The position numbers and the translations under genes were made by a program. Below, piece by piece: positions 37,747-46,602 of a stretch of DNA of 64,000 nucleotides; the first letter of the stretch is position 1; the number at the start of each line of letters is the position of its first letter. The notes beneath the pieces are model-generated. The model searched no databases, was not told where the DNA came from, and worked only from the letters and a program-made list of their open reading frames with translations. Origin of the DNA: Geobacter sp. (GTDB lineage: Bacteria > Desulfobacterota > Desulfuromonadia > Geobacterales > Pseudopelobacteraceae); assembly GCA_003574895.1 (NCBI GenBank), contig PJFB01000007.1, positions 165,720-229,719 on the forward strand, in the 5' to 3' direction.

Positions 37747-40505
37747 TCAGCGATCTGCTGCACAACGGCCACGAATTCTCCTTTCCCCAGGTGATGCGTC
37801 TGGCCCGAACAGTGCTGGGCAGCGGTGGCGAGTATGAGCTGCCGGAGATCCCCTGGCAGGAGCGGGTCCGGGTCCGGCCCGATCTCTCCTTCGCCTTTCC
37901 GGCGGCCGATGTGGCCCGAATAGAGCAAGACGGTAGCGATCTGCAGGTCACGGCCACCTTCCTGGGGCTGTACGGCTCATCTTCACCCCTGCCGGCCTTT
38001 TATACCGAAGACCTGATGGATGAGGCGTCAAACGATTCATCGGTCAGCCGCGACTTTCTGGACATCCTCCACCAGCGGCTGTATCAGCTCTATTTCGCCT
38101 GCTGGAGCAAATACCGGATCTTTATCCGCATGGAGGAAGAGAAGAATCTGCTGGACCGCGAACGGCTGTTCTGCCTGATCGGACTGGGTGAGAAGGAGTT
38201 GCGCGACAGTGTGCCCGATGCCTGGTCCCTGGTGCGTTATGCCGGGCTGCTGACCCAGTTCCCCCGCTCGGCCGAGGGGTTGCAAACCCTGTTGCGGGAT
38301 AGCCTGGGAGTAAGCAGGCTGGAGGTGGAACAATGCGTCCTGCGCAAGGTACCGATCCCTGTTGATCAACGGATGAGCCTGGGGATTTCCGGCATGAGGC
38401 TGGGTGTTGACACCGTCCTGGGGAGCGAGATTGCCGACCGCATGGGTAAGTTCCGCATCCTGGTCGGCCCGCTGAAGAAAAAGGAATTCGACAGTTTTCT
38501 GCCCGGCACGCCACAACACAACAAGCTGCTGGGCCTGATCAGGCTGTACGTCCTTGATCCCTTTGACTTTGATCTGAAGGTCACCCTGGCTGCCGGCGAG
38601 GCCAGGCCGATCACCCTGGGCGATGCAGCCGGGCCGCGGCTGGGGTGGAATACCTGGTGTTTCTCCGGCGAGACGCTGGGGGCCGTCAGCACGATATTTT
38701 CCCCGGCACACTCCAAGGCAAAAGCACCCGCGCCTGCTGAGGATGAATGCGACGATACGCCGGAAAGCACCGAACCGCCCACGCTGCTCGATTATTACAA
38801 AAAGGAACTGGCGCTATTGCGGGACCTGGCAAACGATTACATCAAAATCCACCCCGATATGGCCCCCCTAGTCAGTGGCCACATGGCCGACTCGGGTGTG
38901 GAGCGGCTGCTGGAGGGCACCGCCTTCCTGAATGCCCATCTGCGGATGAAGATCGAGGACGATTTTCCGGAGGTAATCCATAATGTCATCCACGCCATAC
39001 AGCCCAATTACCTGCGGCCAATACCGGCTACGACCATTATCGCTTTTACCCCGAAAGCAAATTGTACCGAGCCGCATCTTATCCCGGTCGGTACAGAGCT
39101 CAAATCTATTCCGGTGGATGGAACCGAATGCCGCTTCACCACCAGCTACCCCGTCGAGATTCACCCGCTGGCTCTGACAAATGCCAGCTTTGCCCAACCA
39201 CCCGGCAAACCGGCGGCGATCACGCTCAATCTGAAACTGACCGGCTGCGCACTAAAGGATTGGCAGTTGAACAGTTTGCGGCTGTTTCTGGCTGGTGAAC
39301 ACAAAGACGCCCTGAATCTGTATCTGGTGCTGATGCGCTATCTGAAGAGGATCGTGATTGCACCGGCCCAGGGTGGCCAACCTGTAATCCTGGGTGCGGA
39401 ACAGCTGAAAGCGGTCGGCTTTGAAGACACGGACCTGCTTTTCCCCAATGACGCCTCCGGATCAACCAGCCAGCAGGTGCTCCATGAATACTTCATCCAG
39501 CCGGACAAGTTTTTGTTCATTGATCTGCACGGCTGGGAGAAATGGCGTGAACGTGGTGACGGGACCGAGTTCGAGATCCGCTTTGAACTGGATATGCTTC
39601 CTTTTGCGCTGCATCAGGTGAGCAAGGCAGATTTTACGTTGTTTGCGACACCGGCGGTTAACTTGTTCAGGCATCAGGCAGAGCCGATAACGATAAAGGA
39701 GAGCATAGCTCGTTATCCGATTTTGCCCTTCGGGGGCAACAACAGGCATTATGCCGTTCATTCCATCAAGGGAGTGACGGGATTAGTCGACAAAATATCA
39801 GAAAAGATACAGTTCATTTCCAGCCAATGTAACCCGCAGTCCAGTCTGGCTCCGGTGTTTCAAGTAACGCGGAGCAGATCACATGCTCATGAAGGCGTTG
39901 ATACCTTTGTTTCAGTGGAGGCCCCTCCGAAATTCAAACTCCAAAACATGGGCCTCTACGTAGATCTATTATGCAGCAACGGGAACTTGCCGGAAAAGCT
40001 TCAGGCTGGAGATATCTGCAAAAATACCGACAATTCTCCTGAGATTGCCGGATTTGCAAACTGTAAACCGGTTAAGCGATCAGCACAGGTCAATCCGAGA
40101 AACGGTTGTCTTTGGATGTTGTATTCTCTCTGTAACCTAAATCTTGCCTCGTTCGACGCCAAGAGCCTGCGGGCAGTTCTTGATACGGCTTCACAGGCAT
40201 ACGACAGCGACTATATGACGACCAAGAACCACTCTGACCGGATTAAGGGGCTTACAGAACTGCAAATTAAAGCAATAGACAGGGTTTATGGCAAATCAAT
40301 GCTGCGAGGTTGGGAGATCAGATTCGTGTTAAATCATGAATCATTCGATTCACCGGGCGAGCAGTATTTGTTTGGAGCGTTGTTGGAGCATTTCCTGAGC
40401 GGTTTTGCTACTCAGTCAAGCTTTACAAAAACCACTGCGGAAGTGCTTCAAGATGGGAAAAAGTATGAGTGGCCAATGAAGATGGGGCGCAGAGCCTTGG
40501 TGTAA
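37710..40505 (+). CDS. tssG: TssG-TssF fusion baseplate protein
   Basis: A 931-residue protein. Residues 1 to about 330 are TssG: SDLLHNGHEFSFPQVMRLAR, SFAFPAADVARIEQ, GLYGSSSPLPAFYTEDL and LGWNTWCFSGE near 315. A Pro/Ala/Glu linker (about 330-355) leads into a complete TssF: LLDYYKKELALLRDLANDYI, HMADSGVERLLEGTAFLNAH, NYLRPIPATTIIAFTPK and PVDGTECRFTTSYPVEIHPL, running to the end. Normal TssG is about 330 residues. There is no stop or frameshift between the parts. GTG 37710 has AGGAGG nine bases upstream. Together with the free TssF this would give two TssF per TssG in each wedge. Confidence 0.93.
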   Translation: MADTTGQTPSPIISDLLHNGHEFSFPQVMRLARTVLGSGGEYELPEIPWQERVRVRPDLSFAFPAADVARIEQDGSDLQVTATFLGLYGSSSPLPAFYTEDLMDEASNDSSVSRDFLDILHQRLYQLYFACWSKYRIFIRMEEEKNLLDRERLFCLIGLGEKELRDSVPDAWSLVRYAGLLTQFPRSAEGLQTLLRDSLGVSRLEVEQCVLRKVPIPVDQRMSLGISGMRLGVDTVLGSEIADRMGKFRILVGPLKKKEFDSFLPGTPQHNKLLGLIRLYVLDPFDFDLKVTLAAGEARPITLGDAAGPRLGWNTWCFSGETLGAVSTIFSPAHSKAKAPAPAEDECDDTPESTEPPTLLDYYKKELALLRDLANDYIKIHPDMAPLVSGHMADSGVERLLEGTAFLNAHLRMKIEDDFPEVIHNVIHAIQPNYLRPIPATTIIAFTPKANCTEPHLIPVGTELKSIPVDGTECRFTTSYPVEIHPLALTNASFAQPPGKPAAITLNLKLTGCALKDWQLNSLRLFLAGEHKDALNLYLVLMRYLKRIVIAPAQGGQPVILGAEQLKAVGFEDTDLLFPNDASGSTSQQVLHEYFIQPDKFLFIDLHGWEKWRERGDGTEFEIRFELDMLPFALHQVSKADFTLFATPAVNLFRHQAEPITIKESIARYPILPFGGNNRHYAVHSIKGVTGLVDKISEKIQFISSQCNPQSSLAPVFQVTRSRSHAHEGVDTFVSVEAPPKFKLQNMGLYVDLLCSNGNLPEKLQAGDICKNTDNSPEIAGFANCKPVKRSAQVNPRNGCLWMLYSLCNLNLASFDAKSLRAVLDTASQAYDSDYMTTKNHSDRIKGLTELQIKAIDRVYGKSMLRGWEIRFVLNHESFDSPGEQYLFGALLEHFLSGFATQSSFTKTTAEVLQDGKKYEWPMKMGRRALV

Positions 40506-40544
40506 ATCAGCAGCCAAGCAATCACAAGCATGGAGGAATATCGG

Positions 40545-40616
40545 ATGAAAAGCATAATGACTCTTATAGCCATACTTTTTCTAGCGACATCAGCCTTTGC
40601 TGCCGAGATCAGCGAA
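40545..40616 (+). repeat. Conserved 5' immunity-gene block, copy 1
   Basis: The first 72 nt of the first immunity-like gene, coding for the signal peptide, match 42540-42611 at 70 of 72 positions by manual count. Confidence 0.8.
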
Positions 40617-41531
40617 AGACAAGTTAATGCCTTTATGGGCGACTGGGCTGAAGCCCAAAATACAGGCTCTTATTTCAAATATACTTCAATGTATTCCAAA
40701 AATTTTGTCGGTATTCGTCGATCCGGGTCAACTTCACAAGAGTTTGACTATGATGCCTGGCTGAAAGACAGAAAACGAATGTTCAAGAAAAAAATGAGGG
40801 TCTCATCCAACGGCCCTTTTGAAATAATACTTTCAGGTGCAACAGCCACGGTAAAGTTTGAACAGATATGGGAATCCGGAACATACAAGGACAAGGGCGA
40901 CAAGTTGATAAGTCTGGCACTAGAGAACGGAATGCTGAAAATTACTCGAGAAGAGATGCTGTTTTCAAAGACTATTTCCACCATTGATGTGGAAGATTCT
41001 GAATTTAGCACAGTAACAACAGGCAATACTCCTGATGGTGCGGGCAAATATACCAGCCTCAAATATAAAGATTGTTGGCAGCTAAAGGGATACTTTGCCA
41101 AACATTTCGACTTTGATGAAAATAGCAAGGAGTGCCGTGGGCTAAAGGGATGGCGTTTGTTCTATGCAGTTGATTTAGAAAGTTCATGGCTAGAAATTGG
41201 CAAAGGGGAAATGCTGTGGAGCACTCAAAACGAGGTTGTAGGCTTAGATGGAGAATATAGCTTCGGATATATGCAGGATTTAGGGGGCCTCGCCCGTGTT
41301 GAGTGGCGATTGAAATCCGATGGAACTCCACATGCATTGGTTTTTCAAGTTCATGCCCTTGATCCAAACAGGGTAGAGCACTTAGTGCATCTTTACAAAT
41401 ATTATGTAATTGACTTGACTACGGGAGTTCCGCAGTTTTGCGGCTCTTATAAGACCAAGGCGGAAGCAAGAAAAATTGCCGATAACCCGCCAAAATGCTC
41501 TGAACTTGAAGAGCGTCCTGTTGCGCGATGA
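40545..41531 (+). CDS. Secreted NTF2-like protein, candidate periplasmic immunity protein 1
   Basis: A 328-residue exported protein. A Sec signal (KSIMTLIAILFLATSAFA) is followed by an NTF2/SnoaL-like domain (about residues 20-145: DAWLKDRKRMFKKKM, then LALENGMLKITREEMLFSK) and a second domain that begins GWRLFYAVD, contains VEWRLKSDGTPHALVFQV and ends FCGSYKTKAEARKIADNPPK with paired Cys. GGAGG lies eight bases before ATG 40545. It directly precedes an M15 peptidase gene and has a paralogue in the same position in the next cassette, so an immunity role against the peptidase is inferred. The cassette is AT-richer than the tss genes. Confidence 0.7.
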   Translation: MKSIMTLIAILFLATSAFAAEISERQVNAFMGDWAEAQNTGSYFKYTSMYSKNFVGIRRSGSTSQEFDYDAWLKDRKRMFKKKMRVSSNGPFEIILSGATATVKFEQIWESGTYKDKGDKLISLALENGMLKITREEMLFSKTISTIDVEDSEFSTVTTGNTPDGAGKYTSLKYKDCWQLKGYFAKHFDFDENSKECRGLKGWRLFYAVDLESSWLEIGKGEMLWSTQNEVVGLDGEYSFGYMQDLGGLARVEWRLKSDGTPHALVFQVHALDPNRVEHLVHLYKYYVIDLTTGVPQFCGSYKTKAEARKIADNPPKCSELEERPVAR

Positions 41532-41587
41532 CTTTCTTGTTGTCAGGGTAGCATATCATGGCAAATTCAGAAAAAGGGAGATAACCA

Positions 41588-42493
41588 ATGCCAGACAATT
41601 CAAAGTCATCAAATAAAAAAGCGAAATATCCGCCAAGAAAGAATAAGAAATCAAAATACTCAGAACTGCAAGCCATTCCGAGTGGATTAAACCAATCTCT
41701 GACCAGCCCGAGGGCACTTTTTTATAAAGAATTGTTGGGAGAACCGCGCTTGCTCAAAGATTATAGTGCTCTTCCAAGCGAAGCTAACAATCCCACATTG
41801 TTGAAAATATGCAAAACGGAGAATGTTGGGCCATTCAGGGTCACTGGACTAAAGCCAGCAGTGGATAGCTTAAAAGAAGTGATGAATGAAGTTGAAAAAA
41901 CTTATCCAGACCTTGTTGGCAGATTGAACAATGTTGGAATGCGAGTAGTTCGTTATATTAGCGGCACAACCACACTCAGTAACCACTCGTGGGGTGCTGC
42001 AATTGATTTGTATGTTGATGGTGTAAAGGATGAGCAGAGAGACGATAAAATTCTACACGGCCTCGCTCTAATTGCGCCTATTTTTAATAAACACGGGTGG
42101 TATTCGGGGGCTGGGTACAAACCCAAGAAATTAAAAAACGGCAAACTAAAAAGCAATGAAGACTCCATGCACTTCGAGGTTAGCCTAGAAAAATTGCAAG
42201 ACTGGGCGAAACTTGGTTATTTAGGCCCAGACGCCCAAAAATATGCTTTAAAGAATGAAACTATTAAACTAATGAATGTTAAAAAAACAACAAAGATAAA
42301 AGAAGAGTTAACAGCTAGTACATTTTTTAGACAATCACCAAAACAGGCAAACAACACGATTGCACCAAAGGAACTTCCCCAAAGCAACTTTTTCAGAGCT
42401 CCACTTCCAAGACGCCCAAGTGAATCGTGGCCAAACTGGTTTGGCAGAAAAACAAAGAGTTGGGCAAGAACAGCTGGCACTTGGTTTCGTTAG
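41588..42493 (+). CDS. M15-type zinc peptidase, candidate T6SS peptidoglycan effector 1
   Basis: A 301-residue protein without a signal peptide, although its zinc-peptidase domain should act on peptidoglycan, the pattern expected for a T6SS effector. The M15 core has SNHSWGAAIDLYVD with ligands His133 and Asp140, and NEDSMHFEV with Asp192, His195 and Glu197. This matches the D-Ala-D-Ala carboxypeptidase / L-Ala-D-Glu endopeptidase group; which bond is cut cannot be told. A Lys-rich N-terminus (NKKAKYPPRKNKKSKYSEL) precedes the domain. The last 33 residues (FRAPLPRRPSESWPNWFGRK onward) are nearly identical in the second effector. AAGGGAG precedes the ATG. Confidence 0.8.
   Translation: MPDNSKSSNKKAKYPPRKNKKSKYSELQAIPSGLNQSLTSPRALFYKELLGEPRLLKDYSALPSEANNPTLLKICKTENVGPFRVTGLKPAVDSLKEVMNEVEKTYPDLVGRLNNVGMRVVRYISGTTTLSNHSWGAAIDLYVDGVKDEQRDDKILHGLALIAPIFNKHGWYSGAGYKPKKLKNGKLKSNEDSMHFEVSLEKLQDWAKLGYLGPDAQKYALKNETIKLMNVKKTTKIKEELTASTFFRQSPKQANNTIAPKELPQSNFFRAPLPRRPSESWPNWFGRKTKSWARTAGTWFR
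42374..42490 (+). repeat. Conserved 3' effector tail, copy 1
   Basis: The last 39 codons of the first M15 effector. By manual alignment 103 of 117 bases and 33 of 39 residues match the tail at 44217-44333, far more than the rest of the two genes. Confidence 0.75.
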
Positions 42494-42539
42494 AAATAAA
42501 ACTAACAAATAAAAAAAGTGACGCATAGAGGAATCACGG

Positions 42540-42611
42540 ATGAAAAGCATAATGACTCTTATAACCATACTTTTTCTAGCGACATCAGCCTTTGCTGCCG
42601 AGATTAGCGAA
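42540..42611 (+). repeat. Conserved 5' immunity-gene block, copy 2
   Basis: Second copy of the 72-nt signal-peptide block found at 40545-40616; only two mismatches seen. Confidence 0.8.
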
Positions 42612-43490
42612 GCAGACGTAAAAACGTTCCTTAACGAGTGGCTTGCAGCACAGAATACGGGCTCTTATTCGAACTATGCTGCCATATATGCTGATAACTT
42701 TACCGGCATCCGGCGGACTGGTACAAGCACATACAACCTTAACCGGGAAAACTGGCTGAAAGACAGAAAGAAGATGTTTAAAAAGAAAATGGTAGTAGAG
42801 GCCACTGACCCTGAAATAAAACTGGCCGGCACAACCGCCTCAGTAAAGTTTGAGCAAACTTGGGCATCCGGCACATACAAAGACAAGGGTGACAAGTTGC
42901 TTAATCTGGCACTGGAGAACGGCAAACTGAAAATCACCAGAGAAGAGATGCTATTTTCAAAAGTCATTTCAGAAATTAAATCCGAAGTTGGGAGCTTTCA
43001 TAGTGTGTTTACATCGCTAAAGAACAAAGACTGCAAAAAGATACAATCAGATAGCATGATATCTGCATTAGGTAGTGATGCTGTTGTCGAGTGTCCAGCC
43101 CCAAACGGATGGCGACTATTTGTGGAATATGATCATGAAGAAGCCCGTTCCTGGATACGTTTATCATTTGGTGGTGTGATATGGTCTACTCTTGAACAAG
43201 TATGGAACGATGACAAATATGAATTTGGCCATTTTCCAAATGTCAACTCACCGAAAGCGGAATGGCGTATATCAACAACAGGAGAACCAAGCGCCTTGAT
43301 ATTTCGAGTCAATGCCCAGAATCCAGAGAATTCATCATTGAGACTGACTCGTCTGTTCGTAGTGAGTCTGACAAACCATAAGCCACGCTTTTGCGGCATG
43401 GCCAAAACAAATGAAGACGCCAGAGAACTAGCTGACAACGCGACTAATTGTACTCCGATGCTTAACAAGATTACATTGCCAAAGCAATAA
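42540..43490 (+). CDS. Secreted NTF2-like protein, candidate periplasmic immunity protein 2
   Basis: A 316-residue paralogue of the protein at 40545. It has the same signal peptide (KSIMTLITILFLATSAFA) and NTF2-like domain (ENWLKDRKKMFKKKM, LALENGKLKITREEMLFSK). Its C-terminal domain (GWRLFVEYDHEE, AEWRISTTGEPSALIFRV, FCGMAKTNEDARELADNATN) is recognisably related but much more diverged. Divergence in the second domain beside a conserved first domain suggests the second domain carries the specificity, an inference. GAGG precedes ATG 42540, 46 nt after the first effector. Confidence 0.7.
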   Translation: MKSIMTLITILFLATSAFAAEISEADVKTFLNEWLAAQNTGSYSNYAAIYADNFTGIRRTGTSTYNLNRENWLKDRKKMFKKKMVVEATDPEIKLAGTTASVKFEQTWASGTYKDKGDKLLNLALENGKLKITREEMLFSKVISEIKSEVGSFHSVFTSLKNKDCKKIQSDSMISALGSDAVVECPAPNGWRLFVEYDHEEARSWIRLSFGGVIWSTLEQVWNDDKYEFGHFPNVNSPKAEWRISTTGEPSALIFRVNAQNPENSSLRLTRLFVVSLTNHKPRFCGMAKTNEDARELADNATNCTPMLNKITLPKQ

Positions 43491-43538
43491 AAGTTGGTAA
43501 GTGATTGGTTTCAAAAGAAAGCCATTAAGGAGTGAAAA

Positions 43539-44336
43539 ATGGAACGGACGCGAATAGTCAGGCCGCTAGAAGAGCCACAGGCACCCGCAAAATCAAAGTA
43601 TAGCGAACTTGTAGATATAGATAAAACTAGCAATTCTGGTTTAAAGAATGCGCCTGCGTCATTTGTGCATAAATTGCTGGGGCCTCCGACATCAAAAGAA
43701 GTACTTAATCTTACCCATTTTTCAGCCGATGTCGGTCCATTTAATGTTGATGCACTATATGTTGCAGCAAATAGTGTTAGAGAAGTTATGGCGACAGTGA
43801 AGAGTAAATATCCAGAGCTGTATACAAGGTTAACTCATCAAGGTATGCGTGTTGTCAAAAATATATCAGATTCAAAATCTAGTAGTTTACATTCATGGGG
43901 CATAGCAATTGATATTAAAGTTGACAATGTTAAAGATGTCAGATTCAACGACAAAGCTTTATTGGGTTTGAATCTTATTGCTCCTATTTTTCATGAACAT
44001 GGTTGGTATTGGGGGGGAGCATTTTCTGACAAGAAAATTAAACAGGGCTCATGTGTGTATTGGAGTAACGAAGATGCAATGCATTTTGAAGTCAGCAAAA
44101 ACGCGCTTTTAGCATGGGATAAGGCGGGGCTGTTGAGAAAGAAAGGTGTGTTTCCTGTCGGCGTGCTTGCAATACAGAAGCAAAAACCTTCCCATGCCCC
44201 ATTAGCACAGCGGTCATTTCCCCAAAACAACTATTTCAGAGCTCCACTCCCACGACGACCAGGCGAATCTTGGCCAAACTGGTTTGGTAGAACAACAAAG
44301 AGTTGGGCAAGAAAAGCTGGTACCTGGTTTCGTTAG
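43539..44336 (+). CDS. M15-type zinc peptidase, candidate T6SS peptidoglycan effector 2
   Basis: A 265-residue paralogue of the effector at 41588, again with no signal peptide. The M15 zinc site is intact: SLHSWGIAIDIKVD (His118, Asp125) and NEDAMHFEV (Asp179, His182, Glu184). The N-terminal region (PAKSKYSELVDIDKTSNSGL) is shorter and diverged. The C-terminal tail beginning FRAPLPRRPGESWPNWFGRT matches effector 1 at 30 of 33 positions. It lies 32 nt before vgrG, so loading on that spike is likely. Bond specificity is unknown. Confidence 0.8.
   Translation: MERTRIVRPLEEPQAPAKSKYSELVDIDKTSNSGLKNAPASFVHKLLGPPTSKEVLNLTHFSADVGPFNVDALYVAANSVREVMATVKSKYPELYTRLTHQGMRVVKNISDSKSSSLHSWGIAIDIKVDNVKDVRFNDKALLGLNLIAPIFHEHGWYWGGAFSDKKIKQGSCVYWSNEDAMHFEVSKNALLAWDKAGLLRKKGVFPVGVLAIQKQKPSHAPLAQRSFPQNNYFRAPLPRRPGESWPNWFGRTTKSWARKAGTWFR
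44217..44333 (+). repeat. Conserved 3' effector tail, copy 2
   Basis: The last 39 codons of the second M15 effector; partner of 42374-42490. The tail is basic and aromatic (WPNWFGR, SWAR, TWFR). Confidence 0.75.
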
Positions 44337-44368
44337 CAATATATTCTTGAAAACATCAGGAGACATTC

Positions 44369-46102
44369 ATGTCAGCCAAGGTTAAGGAACATATCATCGC
44401 CCCCCGTCTTTCTAAAACCGTAAAAGTGAGCTATTTGTTCGAGATAACCGATGCAACTTGTCAGTTGTCGGTTGTTAGCTTCAGTGTTGAAGAACAAATA
44501 TCCAGCCCGTTTGAAGTAGACATCACCGTGGCAACACAGGATGAGGTAGTTCTTGATGATTTGCTCGAAAAGCAGGGACTCCTGACTGTCTCTGTTGGCG
44601 CTTCCAAGCGGTATTTTCATGGCATCGTCAGGGAATGTACCAGCATTGAGGACTCTGGAGATTATTCCATTTTCCACATTTATCTTGTTCCTCTCATATG
44701 GCTTCTTTCCCTGGAGCAGGACTGCCGTATATTTCAGCATGAAACAGCTCAGGATATAGTACTAAAGATCTTGGGTGAAAGCGGCATCGGGAGCAACCTC
44801 GTCCGTCTCGCACTTAAGGACAAAGCGCGTGAACGCAAGTATTGCGTTCAGTACCGTGAAACCGACCTGAACTTTATTTCGCGTCTTCTCGAAGAGGAAG
44901 GAATATTCTATTTCTTCGAACATTACAAAGATAAACACGTCATTGTCTTTGCCGACAATCCAAAAGCCTATCTTCCGATACAAGGAAAACCTGAAGTTAA
45001 ATTCAATATTGACGGTGGGAATGTTGCCGACGAAGAGAGTGTATCCAGCTTTATCTACTCGCTCCGCTTACATCCCGGAAAAGTAACCCTGAGAGATTTT
45101 AATTACCAGAAGGTTAATCTCGATCTTACAACCGAGAAGAAGGCGAACAAGGCATCAGAACGCGAGATTTATGATTACCCCGGCAACTATTTAAAACAGG
45201 AAAAAGGTGATTTTGTAACCCAGATCAACAAGGAGAGAATACAGGTTCTGGGGGAAACCGCCGAAGGCCAGAGTACTAGCCCGCGAATAATGCCCGGCTA
45301 TGTTTGGGAACTGACCAACAACGACTTTGCGGGCAAATATTTGACTATAGGCGTCAGTCATAGTGGCTCTCAGCCACAGGTACTTGGCGAGCAGGCTGGC
45401 AGCGGTGAATTCAGTTATTATAACAGTTTTGTCGTCATTCCATCAGACATCATATTCCGCCCGCAATTAGTCTCTGAAAAACCAATTATAACCGGAGTGC
45501 AGACTGCTACCGTTGTTGGCCCCGAGGGCAAGGAGATATATACCGACAAAAATGGCCAGATAGCTATTCAATTCCACTGGGACCGGCTTGGTCAGAGAAA
45601 TGCGAAGAGTTCTTGCTTGATTCGCGTTGCTCAATCCTGGGGAGGTCTTGGACGGGGTTCGCAGTTCATTCCCCGCATTGGCGACGAAGTACTGGTCGAA
45701 TTTGCCGAAGGCGACCCTGATCGCCCTGTTGCCATCGGCAGTGTCTACAATGGCAACAATCTGCCGATCAACAACCCAGAACAAAGCGTCACTCAAAGCG
45801 GTTTCCGGACCAAAACCCATAAGGGCGAAGGATTCAACGAACTGCGCTTCGATGATAAAAATGGCGCAGAAGAGATTTTCATTCACGCCCAAAAAGACTG
45901 GAACATAACAGTCAAAGACAGCAAGTCGCAAGCCATCGGCGGCAGCAGCACTACCACCGTGGCAAAATCGTTATCTGAGACCGCCGAGGACATTACGCTT
46001 ACGGCCAAATCAAAGATAACGCTCGTCTGCGGCGGCAGCACGATCATCATCGACCCTTCCGGGATAAGCATCAAGGGCGGCAAGATCAATTTGAATGAAT
46101 AG
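44369..46102 (+). CDS. vgrG: T6SS spike protein VgrG (TssI)
   Basis: A 577-residue spike trimer subunit. The gp27-like N-terminal part has YCVQYRETDLNFISRLLEEE; the gp5 OB-fold part has IQFHWDRLGQRNAKSSCLIR, SQFIPRIGDEVLVEFAEGDP and RPVAIGSVYNG. The needle ends TLVCGGSTIIIDPSGISIKG with only a short tail. No C-terminal effector extension is present, so cargo must bind separately, such as the M15 proteins upstream or the PAAR-Rhs protein downstream. CAGGAG precedes ATG 44369. Confidence 0.96.
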   Translation: MSAKVKEHIIAPRLSKTVKVSYLFEITDATCQLSVVSFSVEEQISSPFEVDITVATQDEVVLDDLLEKQGLLTVSVGASKRYFHGIVRECTSIEDSGDYSIFHIYLVPLIWLLSLEQDCRIFQHETAQDIVLKILGESGIGSNLVRLALKDKARERKYCVQYRETDLNFISRLLEEEGIFYFFEHYKDKHVIVFADNPKAYLPIQGKPEVKFNIDGGNVADEESVSSFIYSLRLHPGKVTLRDFNYQKVNLDLTTEKKANKASEREIYDYPGNYLKQEKGDFVTQINKERIQVLGETAEGQSTSPRIMPGYVWELTNNDFAGKYLTIGVSHSGSQPQVLGEQAGSGEFSYYNSFVVIPSDIIFRPQLVSEKPIITGVQTATVVGPEGKEIYTDKNGQIAIQFHWDRLGQRNAKSSCLIRVAQSWGGLGRGSQFIPRIGDEVLVEFAEGDPDRPVAIGSVYNGNNLPINNPEQSVTQSGFRTKTHKGEGFNELRFDDKNGAEEIFIHAQKDWNITVKDSKSQAIGGSSTTTVAKSLSETAEDITLTAKSKITLVCGGSTIIIDPSGISIKGGKINLNE

Positions 46103-46149
46103 GACCGGACACTAACGAAACGACATACTTCGGATGTCAGGAGAACAGC

Positions 46150-46602
46150 ATGCTCTATCAAATGCAGGAAGGCTATCTGACGCTGGCAACAGGTGACTGG
46201 CAGGACCGCACCGTGAACATGCTGGCCGCGAATCACTTGCCGACCAAAGGCACAAACCTTGTGGTCACCCGCGAAGCACTGCCGCCGGGAGTCGGTTTGG
46301 CGGATTATATCGGCAACCAGAAAGCCATACTGACCAAGGAATTGGCCAAATTCAAACTGCTAGTGGACTGCCCCGATAAAATCGATGAAACGCCGGCCCA
46401 TTTCCTTGAATTCAGTTGGGACAATCAGGGCAACGCCATGCACCAGATTATCTTCATAATCAATGACAAAGCCAACATCCTGAACTTGACAGCCACGGTT
46501 CCCGGAGCGATGGACGACGATACCCGGGCAACGCTGCTTGCCGCCATAAAGAGCTTCAAGTTCGGTCCCGCACCGGTCGGACAGGAAGACGCCCCCAAAT
46601 GA
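46150..46602 (+). CDS. eagR: EagR-type chaperone (DcrB/DUF1795 family)
   Basis: A 150-residue cytoplasmic DcrB-fold protein with the Eag pattern GYLTLATGDWQDRTVNML, TLPTKGTNLVVTRE-like strand and a C-terminal AAIKSFKFG helix end. EagR dimers shield the N-terminal transmembrane helices of PAAR-Rhs effectors before loading. This fits the next gene, whose ATG overlaps its stop as ATGA. CAGGAG precedes ATG 46150. Confidence 0.88.
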   Translation: MLYQMQEGYLTLATGDWQDRTVNMLAANHLPTKGTNLVVTREALPPGVGLADYIGNQKAILTKELAKFKLLVDCPDKIDETPAHFLEFSWDNQGNAMHQIIFIINDKANILNLTATVPGAMDDDTRATLLAAIKSFKFGPAPVGQEDAPK

